Below, piece after piece: positions 36,601 through 45,183 of a stretch of 64,000 nucleotides of DNA (the first letter of the stretch is position 1; every line of letters begins with the position of its first letter). Source of the DNA: PGYT01 sp963675055 (GTDB taxonomy: Bacteria > Bacteroidota > Ignavibacteria > Ignavibacteriales > Melioribacteraceae); contig CAXXJE010000002.1 in the NCBI GenBank assembly GCA_963675055.2, positions 434,001 through 498,000 on the forward strand, given 5' to 3'. Position numbers and translations under genes: made by a program. The notes beneath the pieces were generated by a model that saw only the letters and a list, made by a program, of their open reading frames with translations, did not search any database and had not been told where the DNA came from.

Positions 36601-36825
36601 ATGGCATATCCAACACCGGTTAATGATCAGATAACCGATTCTGTAACTCAATCGAATGTGCAGGTTCTCGCCAGTTCTCCTGCAATGGCATTGGGATCGC
36701 TGTACCAGGGAATAAGCAATTCTCAGGGACTGGCAACACAAAATGCTTCCTCTAATCAACAAAACATTAGTACAATTTCCTCGTCGGTTACATCAGCCTG
36801 TGTAGATGTTTTGCTTAGCGAGTAA
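36601..36825 (+). CDS. rebB: R-body subunit, RebB family, copy 1
   Basis: A 74-residue protein of the RebB family, the small structural subunits that polymerise into R-bodies, coiled protein ribbons that unroll and can puncture membranes. The signature is PTPVNDQITDSVTQSNVQVL followed by an alanine/serine/glutamine-rich amphipathic helix and QNASSNQQN. A very strong ribosome site (GGAGGT) lies four bases before the ATG at 36601, which decides against an earlier in-frame start at 36577. It is the first of three consecutive RebB paralogues. The C-terminus is DVLLSE. Confidence 0.88.
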   Translation: MAYPTPVNDQITDSVTQSNVQVLASSPAMALGSLYQGISNSQGLATQNASSNQQNISTISSSVTSACVDVLLSE

Positions 36826-36862
36826 ATTTCATTTTTAACTAATTATAACAAGGAGAAATATC

Positions 36863-37105
36863 ATGGCATTACCAACCGCAGTAAACGGACAAATAACTGA
36901 TTCCGTAACTCAATCGAATGTTGAAGTCCTGGCAAGTGCACCGGCAAAAGCAATGGGTGACTTGTATATGGCAACAAGCAATGCTCTTTCACTGGCAGCA
37001 CAAAATGCAACATCAAACCAGCAGAATGTAAATACACTAACAGAAGCAGTAACAACCAAATGTGTGAAGTTCCTGCTTGGTACTGATATAACTAAATCAA
37101 AGTAA
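36863..37105 (+). CDS. rebB: R-body subunit, RebB family, copy 2
   Basis: An 80-residue paralogue of the first, with the shared core NGQITDSVTQSNVEVLA and LAAQNATSNQQNVNTL. It ends with a slightly longer charged tail. AAGGAG precedes the ATG, and it begins 37 bases after the first copy ends. Multiple unequal Reb subunits are typical of R-body loci and are needed together for ribbon formation in the studied systems. Confidence 0.88.
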   Translation: MALPTAVNGQITDSVTQSNVEVLASAPAKAMGDLYMATSNALSLAAQNATSNQQNVNTLTEAVTTKCVKFLLGTDITKSK

Positions 37106-37132
37106 AGAGCAATCATTTAAAAAGGAGTTAAT

Positions 37133-37357
37133 ATGGCTTTTCCAACAGCTGTAAACAGTCAGATAACCGACGCAGTAACTCAGACAAGCGTTGAAGTACT
37201 TGCGGACAGTCCTGCGACAGCTGCTGCTATGCTGATGCAGACAATGGCTGAATCATTAGGGTTGGCAATTCAAAACGCAGTTGCTAATCAGCAGAACATG
37301 AATAGTATAAGCTCGGCAGTTACAACAAAATGTGTTGAAACACTGCTAAGCAAATAA
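37133..37357 (+). CDS. rebB: R-body subunit, RebB family, copy 3
   Basis: A 74-residue paralogue with NSQITDAVTQTSVEVLAD and LAIQNAVANQQNMNSI. It differs from the other two mainly in the central helix (MLMQTMAES). AAAGGAG precedes the ATG. It starts 27 bases after copy 2. Same operon. Confidence 0.88.
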   Translation: MAFPTAVNSQITDAVTQTSVEVLADSPATAAAMLMQTMAESLGLAIQNAVANQQNMNSISSAVTTKCVETLLSK

Positions 37358-37389
37358 ACTAAACTGAGAAAAAATATTCCGAGGAAAAT

Positions 37390-37827
37390 ATGCCGGAAAA
37401 AACGAGCATTAATGATCAAATTGCCGATTCGGTAGCCAGTCTGCAAAAAATGCTGCTTGAAAACAAAGAGGGTAACATGCAGGCATTGTCCTATCAGATA
37501 ATGGCTCATGCAGCGGGACTCGCCATGTTGAATGCAGTAAACCAGCAGCAGCAGATGTACATACTGCAAAACGCCGTTACAACAGCGACAGCAAAAGCTG
37601 CTCTGGAATCAAAGCCCGAAGAAGCTGTTAGTATTTTAAAAGACCTTATGAATGAAAACGATTTATTACAGACATTTTCAGGACTTAAAAGCTTCATGGA
37701 CGATTTAAATAAAACCTACCAGGATATAATAAACAAGAAACCGGAAAGCTCTGAAGTGAAAAAGAATACAACAGCCTCTTCAGAATCCCGAAGTAAGCGT
37801 AAGACGGGAGGTAAATCCGGGAAATAA
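37390..37827 (+). CDS. Extended RebB-like protein
   Basis: A 145-residue protein whose first 75 residues are a diverged RebB domain (INDQIADSVASLQKMLL and AMLNAVNQQQQMYILQNAVTTA), continuing into a helical segment (about 77-110) and a Ser/Lys-rich, strongly basic tail (about 118-145). It begins 32 bases after the third RebB copy. In known reb loci a longer, diverged member accompanies the main subunits; a capping, anchoring or assembly role here is inference. Confidence 0.72.
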   Translation: MPEKTSINDQIADSVASLQKMLLENKEGNMQALSYQIMAHAAGLAMLNAVNQQQQMYILQNAVTTATAKAALESKPEEAVSILKDLMNENDLLQTFSGLKSFMDDLNKTYQDIINKKPESSEVKKNTTASSESRSKRKTGGKSGK

Positions 37828-37843
37828 ATAAAGGAAGAAAAAA

Positions 37844-38101
37844 ATGACTGTCTCCGGAAATAGTTCAAAGAAAAAAGGCGGTGCAGCCAGAGGATCACAG
37901 AAGAAGATTAAATCTTCAGCCGCAACAAAGCCAAAAGCCGTGAAAGATAAAGAACCGAATACAAAACCAGTAGATTTCAAAGATTTGGAAGAACACCGCA
38001 AAAATATTCATGCGGCAGCAAAGGAAGCCCAGAACGCTGTAAAAAAAGCTCTGGAAGGTATGTCCGATCTGACAAAATATGAAGAAAAGTATGAAGAGTA
38101 G
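37844..38101 (+). CDS. Small lysine-rich basic protein of the R-body operon
   Basis: An 85-residue protein. Residues 1-45 are Lys/Ser/Ala-rich and disordered; the C-terminal 35 form a charged helix (DLEEHRKNIHAAAKEAQNAVKKALEGM). It starts 16 bases after the previous gene, with AAGGAA upstream. The basic composition resembles the tail of the preceding RebB-like protein. It could bind nucleic acid or help nucleate the ribbon; I recognise no family. Confidence 0.6.
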   Translation: MTVSGNSSKKKGGAARGSQKKIKSSAATKPKAVKDKEPNTKPVDFKDLEEHRKNIHAAAKEAQNAVKKALEGMSDLTKYEEKYEE

Positions 38102-38156
38102 ATATTGACTTGCTTGGGCGTCAATAAAATTTGAATTAGACACAAGGAGGTTTAAT

Positions 38157-39308
38157 ATGAAGCATTCCATTACGCTTCGCAACAGACACGGAGGCGGTGA
38201 ATATAAACAGGCATTGAATGAAACTGAAATGCCTGATATTCCTTCTATTGACTGGGATAAAATCGGAAGAAAGAGACCCGAGTGGGTATCTGACAAACAG
38301 TGGGACTCGGATAAAAACGAAACCAATGTAGATATCGTGATAATAACCTGGACTTCAGCAGAATGGGCATCATTTAACCATGTATTCTGTGACAGTGGTG
38401 CAGACATGCCGTACAAATATTACGAAGCAGAGAAGGAATGGCGTGAGTACTGGAAATATTACCATAACAACTGGGATAAGATTAAGTCCGAGCTTACCGA
38501 CAAGTCCCCGTCATTATCACACGAGGCTTGGGGAAGCTGTAGGGTAGTAAAACTTCCATCGAATGATAAAAATGTTCTGCTGTTCAAATCAGATATGCAT
38601 GTAAGTACCGACGGAAAGGATCTTCCGTTAAGAAGTATGCTTCAGCAGATTATTGATGATTTTAACCCTCGGTTTATTTTCACGATTGGCACAGCAGGCG
38701 GTTCACGTATTGAAGACAACCTGGGTACAGTTAATGTAACAAATTGCGCGCATTTCGATTTGACAGGTGAGTTTACCGGTTGTCACTACCCTTTCAATAA
38801 TAAAACTTACTGTAATTCATGGGAACCGGTTAAAGAATTGTTTGACAAAATAAGCAGTTCACTCATGGAGACTCCGGTAACAAAACATGATCTGGAAATG
38901 CTCAGGAACAAAAATGCGGAAAAACTTATTGACCCGGAAACCGGCAAGACATATGAACTAAGCAAGCTGGCAAACAGTCAAATTGAACCGGGCAAAATAC
39001 CACCAATAATGAATGTACTTGATAACACACCCGTGCTTACAACCAACGGATACGTTGTTGGAAATACCAGCGGTAATTATAAAGATTATGCTGCAATGGA
39101 AATGGATGATGCTGTAATCGGTTTAATCGCTGATAAGAATTCGATACTATTCGGTATTGTCAGAAACATATCCGATCCGGTTCAAAACGCTTCGCTGGCA
39201 TCTGAAGTGCAGGGTCAATGGGGAGGAATAATTTACAGTGAGTACGGGCTGTATACCAGTTACAACGGCGCCCTGGTAACATGGGCCTTAGTGGACGCAA
39301 TGAAATAG
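38157..39308 (+). CDS. Nucleoside phosphorylase/nucleosidase-fold protein in the R-body operon
   Basis: A 383-residue protein of the PNP/MTA-SAH nucleosidase superfamily. After a polar leader of about 55 residues comes VDIVIITWTSAEWASF, then the base-fold strand FIFTIGTAGGSRI (about 173-185), AAMEMDDAVIG (Glu315-Met-Asp317, where MTA/SAH nucleosidases have Glu-Met-Glu), and VRNISDPVQ with Asp340 aligned to the catalytic Asp of the RxISD motif. The usual acidic residue for purine protonation is thus retained and the second ribose-binding Glu is replaced by Asp. A long insertion (about 200-290) separates the two halves. The ATG follows AAGGAGG. No signal peptide. It may degrade a purine nucleoside or nucleotide; this is inferred from fold. 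Confidence 0.75.
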   Translation: MKHSITLRNRHGGGEYKQALNETEMPDIPSIDWDKIGRKRPEWVSDKQWDSDKNETNVDIVIITWTSAEWASFNHVFCDSGADMPYKYYEAEKEWREYWKYYHNNWDKIKSELTDKSPSLSHEAWGSCRVVKLPSNDKNVLLFKSDMHVSTDGKDLPLRSMLQQIIDDFNPRFIFTIGTAGGSRIEDNLGTVNVTNCAHFDLTGEFTGCHYPFNNKTYCNSWEPVKELFDKISSSLMETPVTKHDLEMLRNKNAEKLIDPETGKTYELSKLANSQIEPGKIPPIMNVLDNTPVLTTNGYVVGNTSGNYKDYAAMEMDDAVIGLIADKNSILFGIVRNISDPVQNASLASEVQGQWGGIIYSEYGLYTSYNGALVTWALVDAMK

Positions 39309-39363
39309 TATTATCAGTGTCTATTCAATGGCTATGATCGATTTCCAACCAGAAAATCTTATC

Positions 39364-39407
39364 AAATATCCGGGCTGAACAATGAAATTAATTCAGTCCG
39401 GATATTT
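39364..39407 (+). terminator. Strong hairpin closing the R-body operon
   Basis: Sixteen-base arms (AAATATCCGGGCTGAA / TTCAGTCCGGATATTT, one G-T wobble) with a 12-base loop and T-rich end, 55 bases after the nucleosidase-fold gene. Confidence 0.75.
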
Positions 39408-39492
39408 CTCACATTAGAAAATCCTCAAATAATTCAGTAATTTATCAGGCGTTATCTAACCTTCCTTTTTTGTTTTTAGTTAACAATAATAT

Positions 39493-40944
39493 ATGAGTCT
39501 GAATATGAATTTGAAAAAAGAACTGCTGAAAGTAATTTTAACTTTTTCAGTGCTGTTTCTAACCTCCCCAACAATAAACTCACAACAGAAAACAGAAAAC
39601 CTTGACTCTCTGCTAACCTACTGTAATACGAATGGGATATTCAACGGGACAGTACTTATTGCAGAGAATCAGAATGTAATCTACAAGAAAACATTAGGTT
39701 ATGCTGATTTTGAAAAGGGTGAAAAACTTACTCCCGACCACCAGTTTTACCTCGCTTCTGTTTCAAAGCAGTTTACTACAATGGCTGTGATGATGCTTAA
39801 GGAAAAGGGACAGCTCAGTTATGACGATAAACTCTCAAAGTATTTTGATGAATTCCCGGATTACGCTGATGATGTTACAATCCTGAACCTGATGACGCAC
39901 ACTTCCGGAATACCTAATCATTACAGGCTCGTTGAACAAAAGCCCGGATTATCGAATCAGGATGCGTTCAACAAACTTATAACAGTTCAGGAGCTGGATT
40001 TCGAACCCGGCACACAATATAGATACAGTAATGGCGGCTTCATTCTTCTTGCAATGATTGTTGAAAAAGTATCCGGTCAATCACTTCATGATTTTCTTGA
40101 ACAGAATGTATTCGGGCCATTGGATATGAACAATACATTCGTTTACGATAAAACTTACAAAATTAATAAGAAGGCCATCGGATACGATATATTCGGGAAT
40201 AACGATGATTATATATTCTATACTACCGGTGCCGGCGGTATCTACTCAACGGTTGAAGATCTTTTCAAATGGGATCAGGCACTTTACACAGATAAGCTTG
40301 TTAGTCATGAATCTCTGGAAGAAGCCTTTAGTCCGTTCCGACTCACCGACAATTCATTCAGCGATTACGGCTTCGGGTGGGCTGTTAACTATGATGACAA
40401 CATAGTTTCGCACGGAGGCGGATTAGCCGGATTCAGAACATATATAGAACGTCAGATGGATAATAAAAACACTATCATCTTTCTTACAAATAACGGTGAC
40501 GCCGTTCAGTTCGGAGCTCTAAAGAACGCCTTATCGAATATTTTAAACGATCAACCGTTCGAACTGCCGAAAATTCCTGTTCAGCTTACAATGAACGAAT
40601 ACTATACAAAATACGGAGTCGACAGCGCAACAGCATGGTATAGAGAGCAAATTGAAAATAAAAATAAAAGATTTAATTTTGCAGAAGTCCAACTTAATGA
40701 ATACGGATATTATCTTCTTGCGAAGAAAGATATTGACGGCGCGATAAAAGTATTTACACTAAATACAGAAACATTTCCTAAAGAATACAACACGTATGAT
40801 AGTCTTGGTGAGGCATTTTTTACAAAAGGCAATACGGAGCTTGCTCTCAAAAGCTATAGAAAATCCCTTGAACTAAATCCGGATAACAAAAACGCGAAAG
40901 AAATGATAAACAAAATAGAGAACAATAACACTTTGAGGAACTAA
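39493..40944 (+). CDS. Beta-lactamase-fold serine hydrolase with TPR tail
   Basis: A class-C beta-lactamase/penicillin-binding-protein-like hydrolase exported through a signal peptide (about residues 1-31). Ser89-x-x-Lys92 is in SVSKQF, the Tyr-x-Asn motif in RYSNGGF, and the third motif is HGGG. The last 60 residues carry one or two tetratricopeptide repeats (YLLAKKDIDGAIKVF and AFFTKGNTELALKSY). Members of this family cleave esters, D-amino-acid peptides or lactams; the substrate is unknown. The stop codon overlaps the start of the GH97 gene by one base, so both are probably translated together. Confidence 0.88.
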   Translation: MSLNMNLKKELLKVILTFSVLFLTSPTINSQQKTENLDSLLTYCNTNGIFNGTVLIAENQNVIYKKTLGYADFEKGEKLTPDHQFYLASVSKQFTTMAVMMLKEKGQLSYDDKLSKYFDEFPDYADDVTILNLMTHTSGIPNHYRLVEQKPGLSNQDAFNKLITVQELDFEPGTQYRYSNGGFILLAMIVEKVSGQSLHDFLEQNVFGPLDMNNTFVYDKTYKINKKAIGYDIFGNNDDYIFYTTGAGGIYSTVEDLFKWDQALYTDKLVSHESLEEAFSPFRLTDNSFSDYGFGWAVNYDDNIVSHGGGLAGFRTYIERQMDNKNTIIFLTNNGDAVQFGALKNALSNILNDQPFELPKIPVQLTMNEYYTKYGVDSATAWYREQIENKNKRFNFAEVQLNEYGYYLLAKKDIDGAIKVFTLNTETFPKEYNTYDSLGEAFFTKGNTELALKSYRKSLELNPDNKNAKEMINKIENNNTLRN

Positions 40945-42887
40945 TGAATTTGAAGAATATACTGCTCGCCTTTTTCACATTAACTGTTATACTGAGTGCA
41001 AAAGAATTTGAACTGACTTCTCCTGATGGTAAGATTATTGTAAAGATTGATTCTAACACTTCGCTGAAATATTCAGTTTACCTTAACGATGAGATGCTGC
41101 TTAAGCCTTCGGAAGTTTTCATGAAATTAAACGATGATATTACGATAGGTAAGGATTGCGAAATTGAAAATACTTCAACCAAGTCTGTGGACGAGCTGGT
41201 ATATCCTGTTGTAAGACAAAAGTCTGAACAGATACGTAACCATTTCAATGAGTTTAAGTTAACCTACACAAATGGAACCGCAGTAGTCTTCCGGGCGTAT
41301 GATAACGGCGCGGCCTACCGATTTGAAACATACCTGGATGATTCAGTTACGGTCTATAACGAATGTGTGGAATTAAATTTCGATAAAAACAGCACTGTAT
41401 GGTTCCCCGAAGAAATAAAATTCAACTCACATAATGAGCGTAGTTACCATGTGAAAACATTAGGTGAAATTGATGCGGGTAAATTCTGCAGTTTGCCTGC
41501 GCTTGTCGGCACTGAAACCGGGACTAAAATTTTAGTGACCGAATCGGATCTACAGGACTACGCGGGATTATGGCTTAAAGTTTCAGACAGTAAAACGCTT
41601 ACCGGAACACATCCCGGTTACCCGGTTAAAACGGAACAATTGAGAGACAGGGACGTATACGTTAGAGAATATGCAGAGTATATAGCAAAAACAATAGGAA
41701 CTAGAACATATCCGTGGCGCATTCTTGCAATTGCAGGAGAAGACGGGGAACTTATTACCAATGAACTCGTATTCCTTCTGGCCGATAACCTGAAGATCGA
41801 AGATCCGTCATGGATTCGTCCCGGTAAGGTTGCCTGGGACTGGTGGAACGCATTAAACATCTACGGTGTTGACTTCAAATCCGGAGTTAACACAGATACT
41901 TACAAGTACTACATCGACTTCGCATCGCGGTTCGGGATAGAATACATTATTCTCGATGAAGGCTGGTATAAACTGGGAGACTTGTTTGATGTGAATCCGG
42001 CGGTTGATCTGGAGGAATTAATAGCCTACGGCAAACAGAAAAATGTCGATATAATTTTATGGGTCGTCTGGAAGACTTTAGACGACCAGTTTACCGAAGC
42101 TATGGAGTGGTTTGAGAAATTGGGCGTCGCAGGAATTAAAGTAGATTTCATGCAGCGCGACGATCAGTGGATGGTCAACTATTATTACAGAGTTGCTGAG
42201 GAAGCTGCCAAGCGAAAACTATTGGTAGACTTCCATGGAGCTTATAAACCTGCCGGTCTGCGCAGAGCATATCCCAATGTAATCACTCGAGAGGGAGTTA
42301 AAGGACTTGAGAACTGCAAGTGGTCGGAAGAGGTAACTCCCGAACATGACGTAACACTTCCGTTTATCCGAATGGCTGCGGGACCAATGGACTATACTCC
42401 GGGCGCTATGGTCAATGCACAGCCACGTAATTACCATATAAGCTTCTCCAGACCGATGAGTATGGGAACACGCTGTCATCAGCTAGCCATGTATGTTGTA
42501 TACGAGAGTCCCCTGCAAATGCTTGCTGACAATCCGTCGAACTATTTAACAGAACCGGACTTCGTCGAATTCATGAGTTCCATTCCGGTTGTGTGGGACG
42601 AAACAATTGTACTCGATGCCAAAGTCAGTGACTATATAATACTCGCAAGACGAAGCGGTAACGACTGGTACGTCGGAGCTATGACGGATGGTGAATCCCG
42701 AGAGTTTTCATTCAAATTCGATTTTCTCGAGGATGGAAATTATAAGATGGAATTTTATCGTGACGGCATTAATGCGGATAATTACGCCAGCGACTATATG
42801 TTTGAAAGTCGTAATGTTACAAACAGCGATGAAATTATAATTAAAATGGCTCCCGGCGGCGGCTGGACAGCGAAAATACACAAATAA
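40944..42887 (+). CDS. Glycoside hydrolase family 97 (alpha-glycosidase)
   Basis: A secreted 647-residue GH97 enzyme, cleaving alpha-glucosides or alpha-galactosides. Signal peptide of about 19 residues, N-terminal beta-sandwich, a TIM barrel (WDWWNALNIYGV, IIWVVWKTL) and a C-terminal all-beta part. Asp401 in GIKVDFM and Glu456 in GLENCK are 55 residues apart; in retaining GH97 alpha-galactosidases the nucleophile Asp and acid/base Glu have the same spacing, so this is more likely retaining than the inverting SusB type. No SusC/D genes are adjacent. It overlaps the hydrolase gene by one base. Confidence 0.93.
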   Translation: MNLKNILLAFFTLTVILSAKEFELTSPDGKIIVKIDSNTSLKYSVYLNDEMLLKPSEVFMKLNDDITIGKDCEIENTSTKSVDELVYPVVRQKSEQIRNHFNEFKLTYTNGTAVVFRAYDNGAAYRFETYLDDSVTVYNECVELNFDKNSTVWFPEEIKFNSHNERSYHVKTLGEIDAGKFCSLPALVGTETGTKILVTESDLQDYAGLWLKVSDSKTLTGTHPGYPVKTEQLRDRDVYVREYAEYIAKTIGTRTYPWRILAIAGEDGELITNELVFLLADNLKIEDPSWIRPGKVAWDWWNALNIYGVDFKSGVNTDTYKYYIDFASRFGIEYIILDEGWYKLGDLFDVNPAVDLEELIAYGKQKNVDIILWVVWKTLDDQFTEAMEWFEKLGVAGIKVDFMQRDDQWMVNYYYRVAEEAAKRKLLVDFHGAYKPAGLRRAYPNVITREGVKGLENCKWSEEVTPEHDVTLPFIRMAAGPMDYTPGAMVNAQPRNYHISFSRPMSMGTRCHQLAMYVVYESPLQMLADNPSNYLTEPDFVEFMSSIPVVWDETIVLDAKVSDYIILARRSGNDWYVGAMTDGESREFSFKFDFLEDGNYKMEFYRDGINADNYASDYMFESRNVTNSDEIIIKMAPGGGWTAKIHK

Positions 42888-42900
42888 AAAAAATCACTTG

Positions 42901-42923
42901 GCAGTGCAGACTATCTGCGCTGC
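42901..42923 (+). terminator. Hairpin after the GH97 gene
   Basis: Ten-base arms (GCAGTGCAGA / TCTGCGCTGC, one wobble) with a CTA loop, just after the GH97 stop. A T-poor tail makes it a weak terminator candidate. Confidence 0.45.
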
Positions 42924-42951
42924 TCTATATAAGTACTGATTGGTATACATT

Positions 42952-43410
42952 ATGAAAAGTATAACGAATTCCGAATTAAGATCACAACTTGAAAAAAGGA
43001 TCAGCTCCGTTGATGCAACAGATCAAGCGAAATGGGGAATAATGAATTCTCACCAGATGGTTTGTCATTGTGCTGATCAGTTAAGATTAGCTGTCGGTTC
43101 GAAACAGGCTCGCTTTGTGGGCAACAAATTCACAACAACACTTCTTAAAAACCTCGTACTCATTGGAATGCCCGTGCCAAAAGGGAAAGTTGAAACAATG
43201 CCCGAGATAAAACAGGGAGTCGGCGGTACTCCTCCCGTAGATTTCGACAAGGACAAACTTGATTTGATAAATTTAATTAACTCGTTTGAACGGTTTTTCA
43301 AAAATGTGAAAAACGGCAGGCATCCTGTATTCGGGAATATGAATTATAAACAATGGAGTCGTCTTGCTTTTATTCATCTCGATTACCACCTGAAGCAATT
43401 CGGTAGATGA
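42952..43410 (+). CDS. DUF1569-type DinB-superfamily protein
   Basis: A 152-residue cytoplasmic protein with the helical-bundle pattern of the DUF1569 group: WGIMNSHQMVCHCADQLRLAVG near the start and the C-terminal RHPVFGNMNYKQWSRLAFIHLDYHLKQFG, which includes the conserved His residues. These relate to the DinB superfamily of metal-binding proteins. I prefer the ATG at 42952 over a TTG 12 bases upstream. Function unknown. It faces a methyltransferase gene. Confidence 0.78.
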   Translation: MKSITNSELRSQLEKRISSVDATDQAKWGIMNSHQMVCHCADQLRLAVGSKQARFVGNKFTTTLLKNLVLIGMPVPKGKVETMPEIKQGVGGTPPVDFDKDKLDLINLINSFERFFKNVKNGRHPVFGNMNYKQWSRLAFIHLDYHLKQFGR

Positions 43411-43429
43411 TATACCAAAAACGAGTAAT

Positions 43430-44239
43430 CTATCCCAGCAGACATACTTCGATCCAGCCGCTTGCAGCATTTGGGAAATATTTGTTTTTACCGGTCCTCA
43501 CCAACTCAAGCTGCTGCATGTTTAATGATGATAACACATTTGTATTAAATTCTGATTCAATTATGTCTTTACTATAACGCACTATCTCACCGGAGCCGCA
43601 AGAATACGATATCAATCCGAATACTTTATCTGCTATTTCGGTAATTTTCGGATCTATATCTTCCCCGCTTTTAAGAAACTCAAAAATGGTTCGGTACGGA
43701 TTAAGTGTCTCAATCAGATTCTTAATAGTCTCTGCAGGCAAATAATAACTAATCCCTTCGAGTACTAATATTGTCGAAAGTGTTGGGTCCCAGCCGCTAC
43801 CAACAAGGTTGGCATAAACTTCCTTCGTGTTTTGCAGATCAACATTTACAAGAGAAATATTCTGAAGTATCTCTTTGTCAAGTTCAGAAATCAATTCACG
43901 TTTAGTATCAGTATTGGAGTTATCCAGTTCGAATATCTTTGAGTTCCGAAAAGTCTGCTGCAGTTCTATTCCAAGTGCGTCAAGTCCTGCGCCGGCAATT
44001 ATAACCTGGTTTATATCAGGATGCTCATCAATACTGTTACGGATTAATTTCATTACACCGAACTTGCGGTTAATTATAACTTCGTTATAGTAATCGCAAA
44101 TATTATTGCATTCATCAAAAAGCACTTCCCCGGGATGAAGATCAAGGCTACTTAGATATTCGCGAGCCGCATCGGATTTATAACAGTCCTGTTCAGCCCA
44201 AAGTAATACGAGTGCGGAAGTTGCGGATAGCTCAGTCAT
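43430..44239 (-). CDS. SAM-dependent methyltransferase, leucine carboxyl methyltransferase-like
   Basis: A 269-residue methyltransferase. The SAM motif is IIAGAGLDALGIELQ, followed by IFELDNSNTDTKRE and the LCMT-type post-motif STILVLEGISYYLPAETIKNL. LCMT-like enzymes methylate carboxyl groups of small molecules or proteins. I prefer the ATG at 44239 (MTELSATS), the usual start region for the family. A reading from 44287 would overlap the upstream gene by 40 bases. It follows the L,D-transpeptidase gene by eight bases on the same strand. Confidence 0.8.
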   Translation of the reverse strand: MTELSATSALVLLWAEQDCYKSDAAREYLSSLDLHPGEVLFDECNNICDYYNEVIINRKFGVMKLIRNSIDEHPDINQVIIAGAGLDALGIELQQTFRNSKIFELDNSNTDTKRELISELDKEILQNISLVNVDLQNTKEVYANLVGSGWDPTLSTILVLEGISYYLPAETIKNLIETLNPYRTIFEFLKSGEDIDPKITEIADKVFGLISYSCGSGEIVRYSKDIIESEFNTNVLSSLNMQQLELVRTGKNKYFPNAASGWIEVCLLG

Positions 44240-44247
44240 ATTAGTAT

Positions 44248-45042
44248 TTATGGTAATTCCTTCGCCGGTAACATCGGAAGTTTCCATTGTCCGAGAAGGT
44301 TATTATACAATTCCCTTGAAAGTTGAACCAGAACCGGATTTCTGTTTATATCCAGATAACTTACAATATTTTTCAGGTTCTCCGGCGCCATTGCAGTGCA
44401 GCCTGCCATTGTCTCATCAGGACGCGCCCAGTTATGCAGAAATATACATGAACCTGAACCATTTATTATTGAGTCTGTATTATGTTCAACTACGACTCCA
44501 AGTTCATAGTAAACACCCAACTCTCTCATTTTTTCAGATGAGTTCCAGTCAATCATCTCAACTGTGTCGCGAGAAACAATTTGATTATACAATTGTGAAT
44601 TAATATCATCGATACATTCAGTGAATTCAGTTACATGTAAATATGGCATCTTCATGCTTTGCACTTCATTAGCCGGTTTATAGCCAAACACTGGACCAAG
44701 TCTGAATACTCCCGCTGGACTGCGCCCGTCTCCCTCCCTTTTAACAGGAAGCGGCATGCTCCCGGGAACTTCGTTTAATCCTACACCCCAGCCGAGCCCG
44801 CTTCTGCCGAGTACAACCGGAATATTATTGAGTTCCGAATGCCAGTCAGATGCCTCGGATTCCCTCTCATAAAAGTATAACATTCCTTTTGTGGATTTAA
44901 CCGAATCTGTAACAACAATTACGAGCTGTTCGCTGTCTGCAGGAATTGGAGAAGAGTCTTGGGCTACTAAAATACCCGGCAAATACACAAAGAATATAAC
45001 AGAGAAAATGAATGCGGATCTAAAAAAATGTGTTTGTTTCAC
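44248..45042 (-). CDS. L,D-transpeptidase (YkuD-type), exported
   Basis: A cell-wall enzyme of the L,D-transpeptidase family, which links peptidoglycan peptides or attaches proteins. The 264 residues start with a signal peptide (cleaved near residue 28). The catalytic region CIFLHNWARPDETMAGCTAMA has His followed by the nucleophilic Cys, as in the family's HxxxxxxxxxxGC motif. The N-terminal part of the mature protein is the beta-rich fold with GDGRSPAGVFRLG. Downstream is a methyltransferase gene. Confidence 0.88.
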   Translation of the reverse strand: MKQTHFFRSAFIFSVIFFVYLPGILVAQDSSPIPADSEQLVIVVTDSVKSTKGMLYFYERESEASDWHSELNNIPVVLGRSGLGWGVGLNEVPGSMPLPVKREGDGRSPAGVFRLGPVFGYKPANEVQSMKMPYLHVTEFTECIDDINSQLYNQIVSRDTVEMIDWNSSEKMRELGVYYELGVVVEHNTDSIINGSGSCIFLHNWARPDETMAGCTAMAPENLKNIVSYLDINRNPVLVQLSRELYNNLLGQWKLPMLPAKELP

Positions 45043-45183
45043 AGTTGTCCTGTCAGTGTTTAGATATATAAAATAATATTAATAAATATTTTACAGAATT
45101 ACACAGGTACATAATTTTAAGCCTTTCAATTTGTGAATCGGAAATTCAATCCAGTAATACGAATGGCATTTAGATACTATTTA

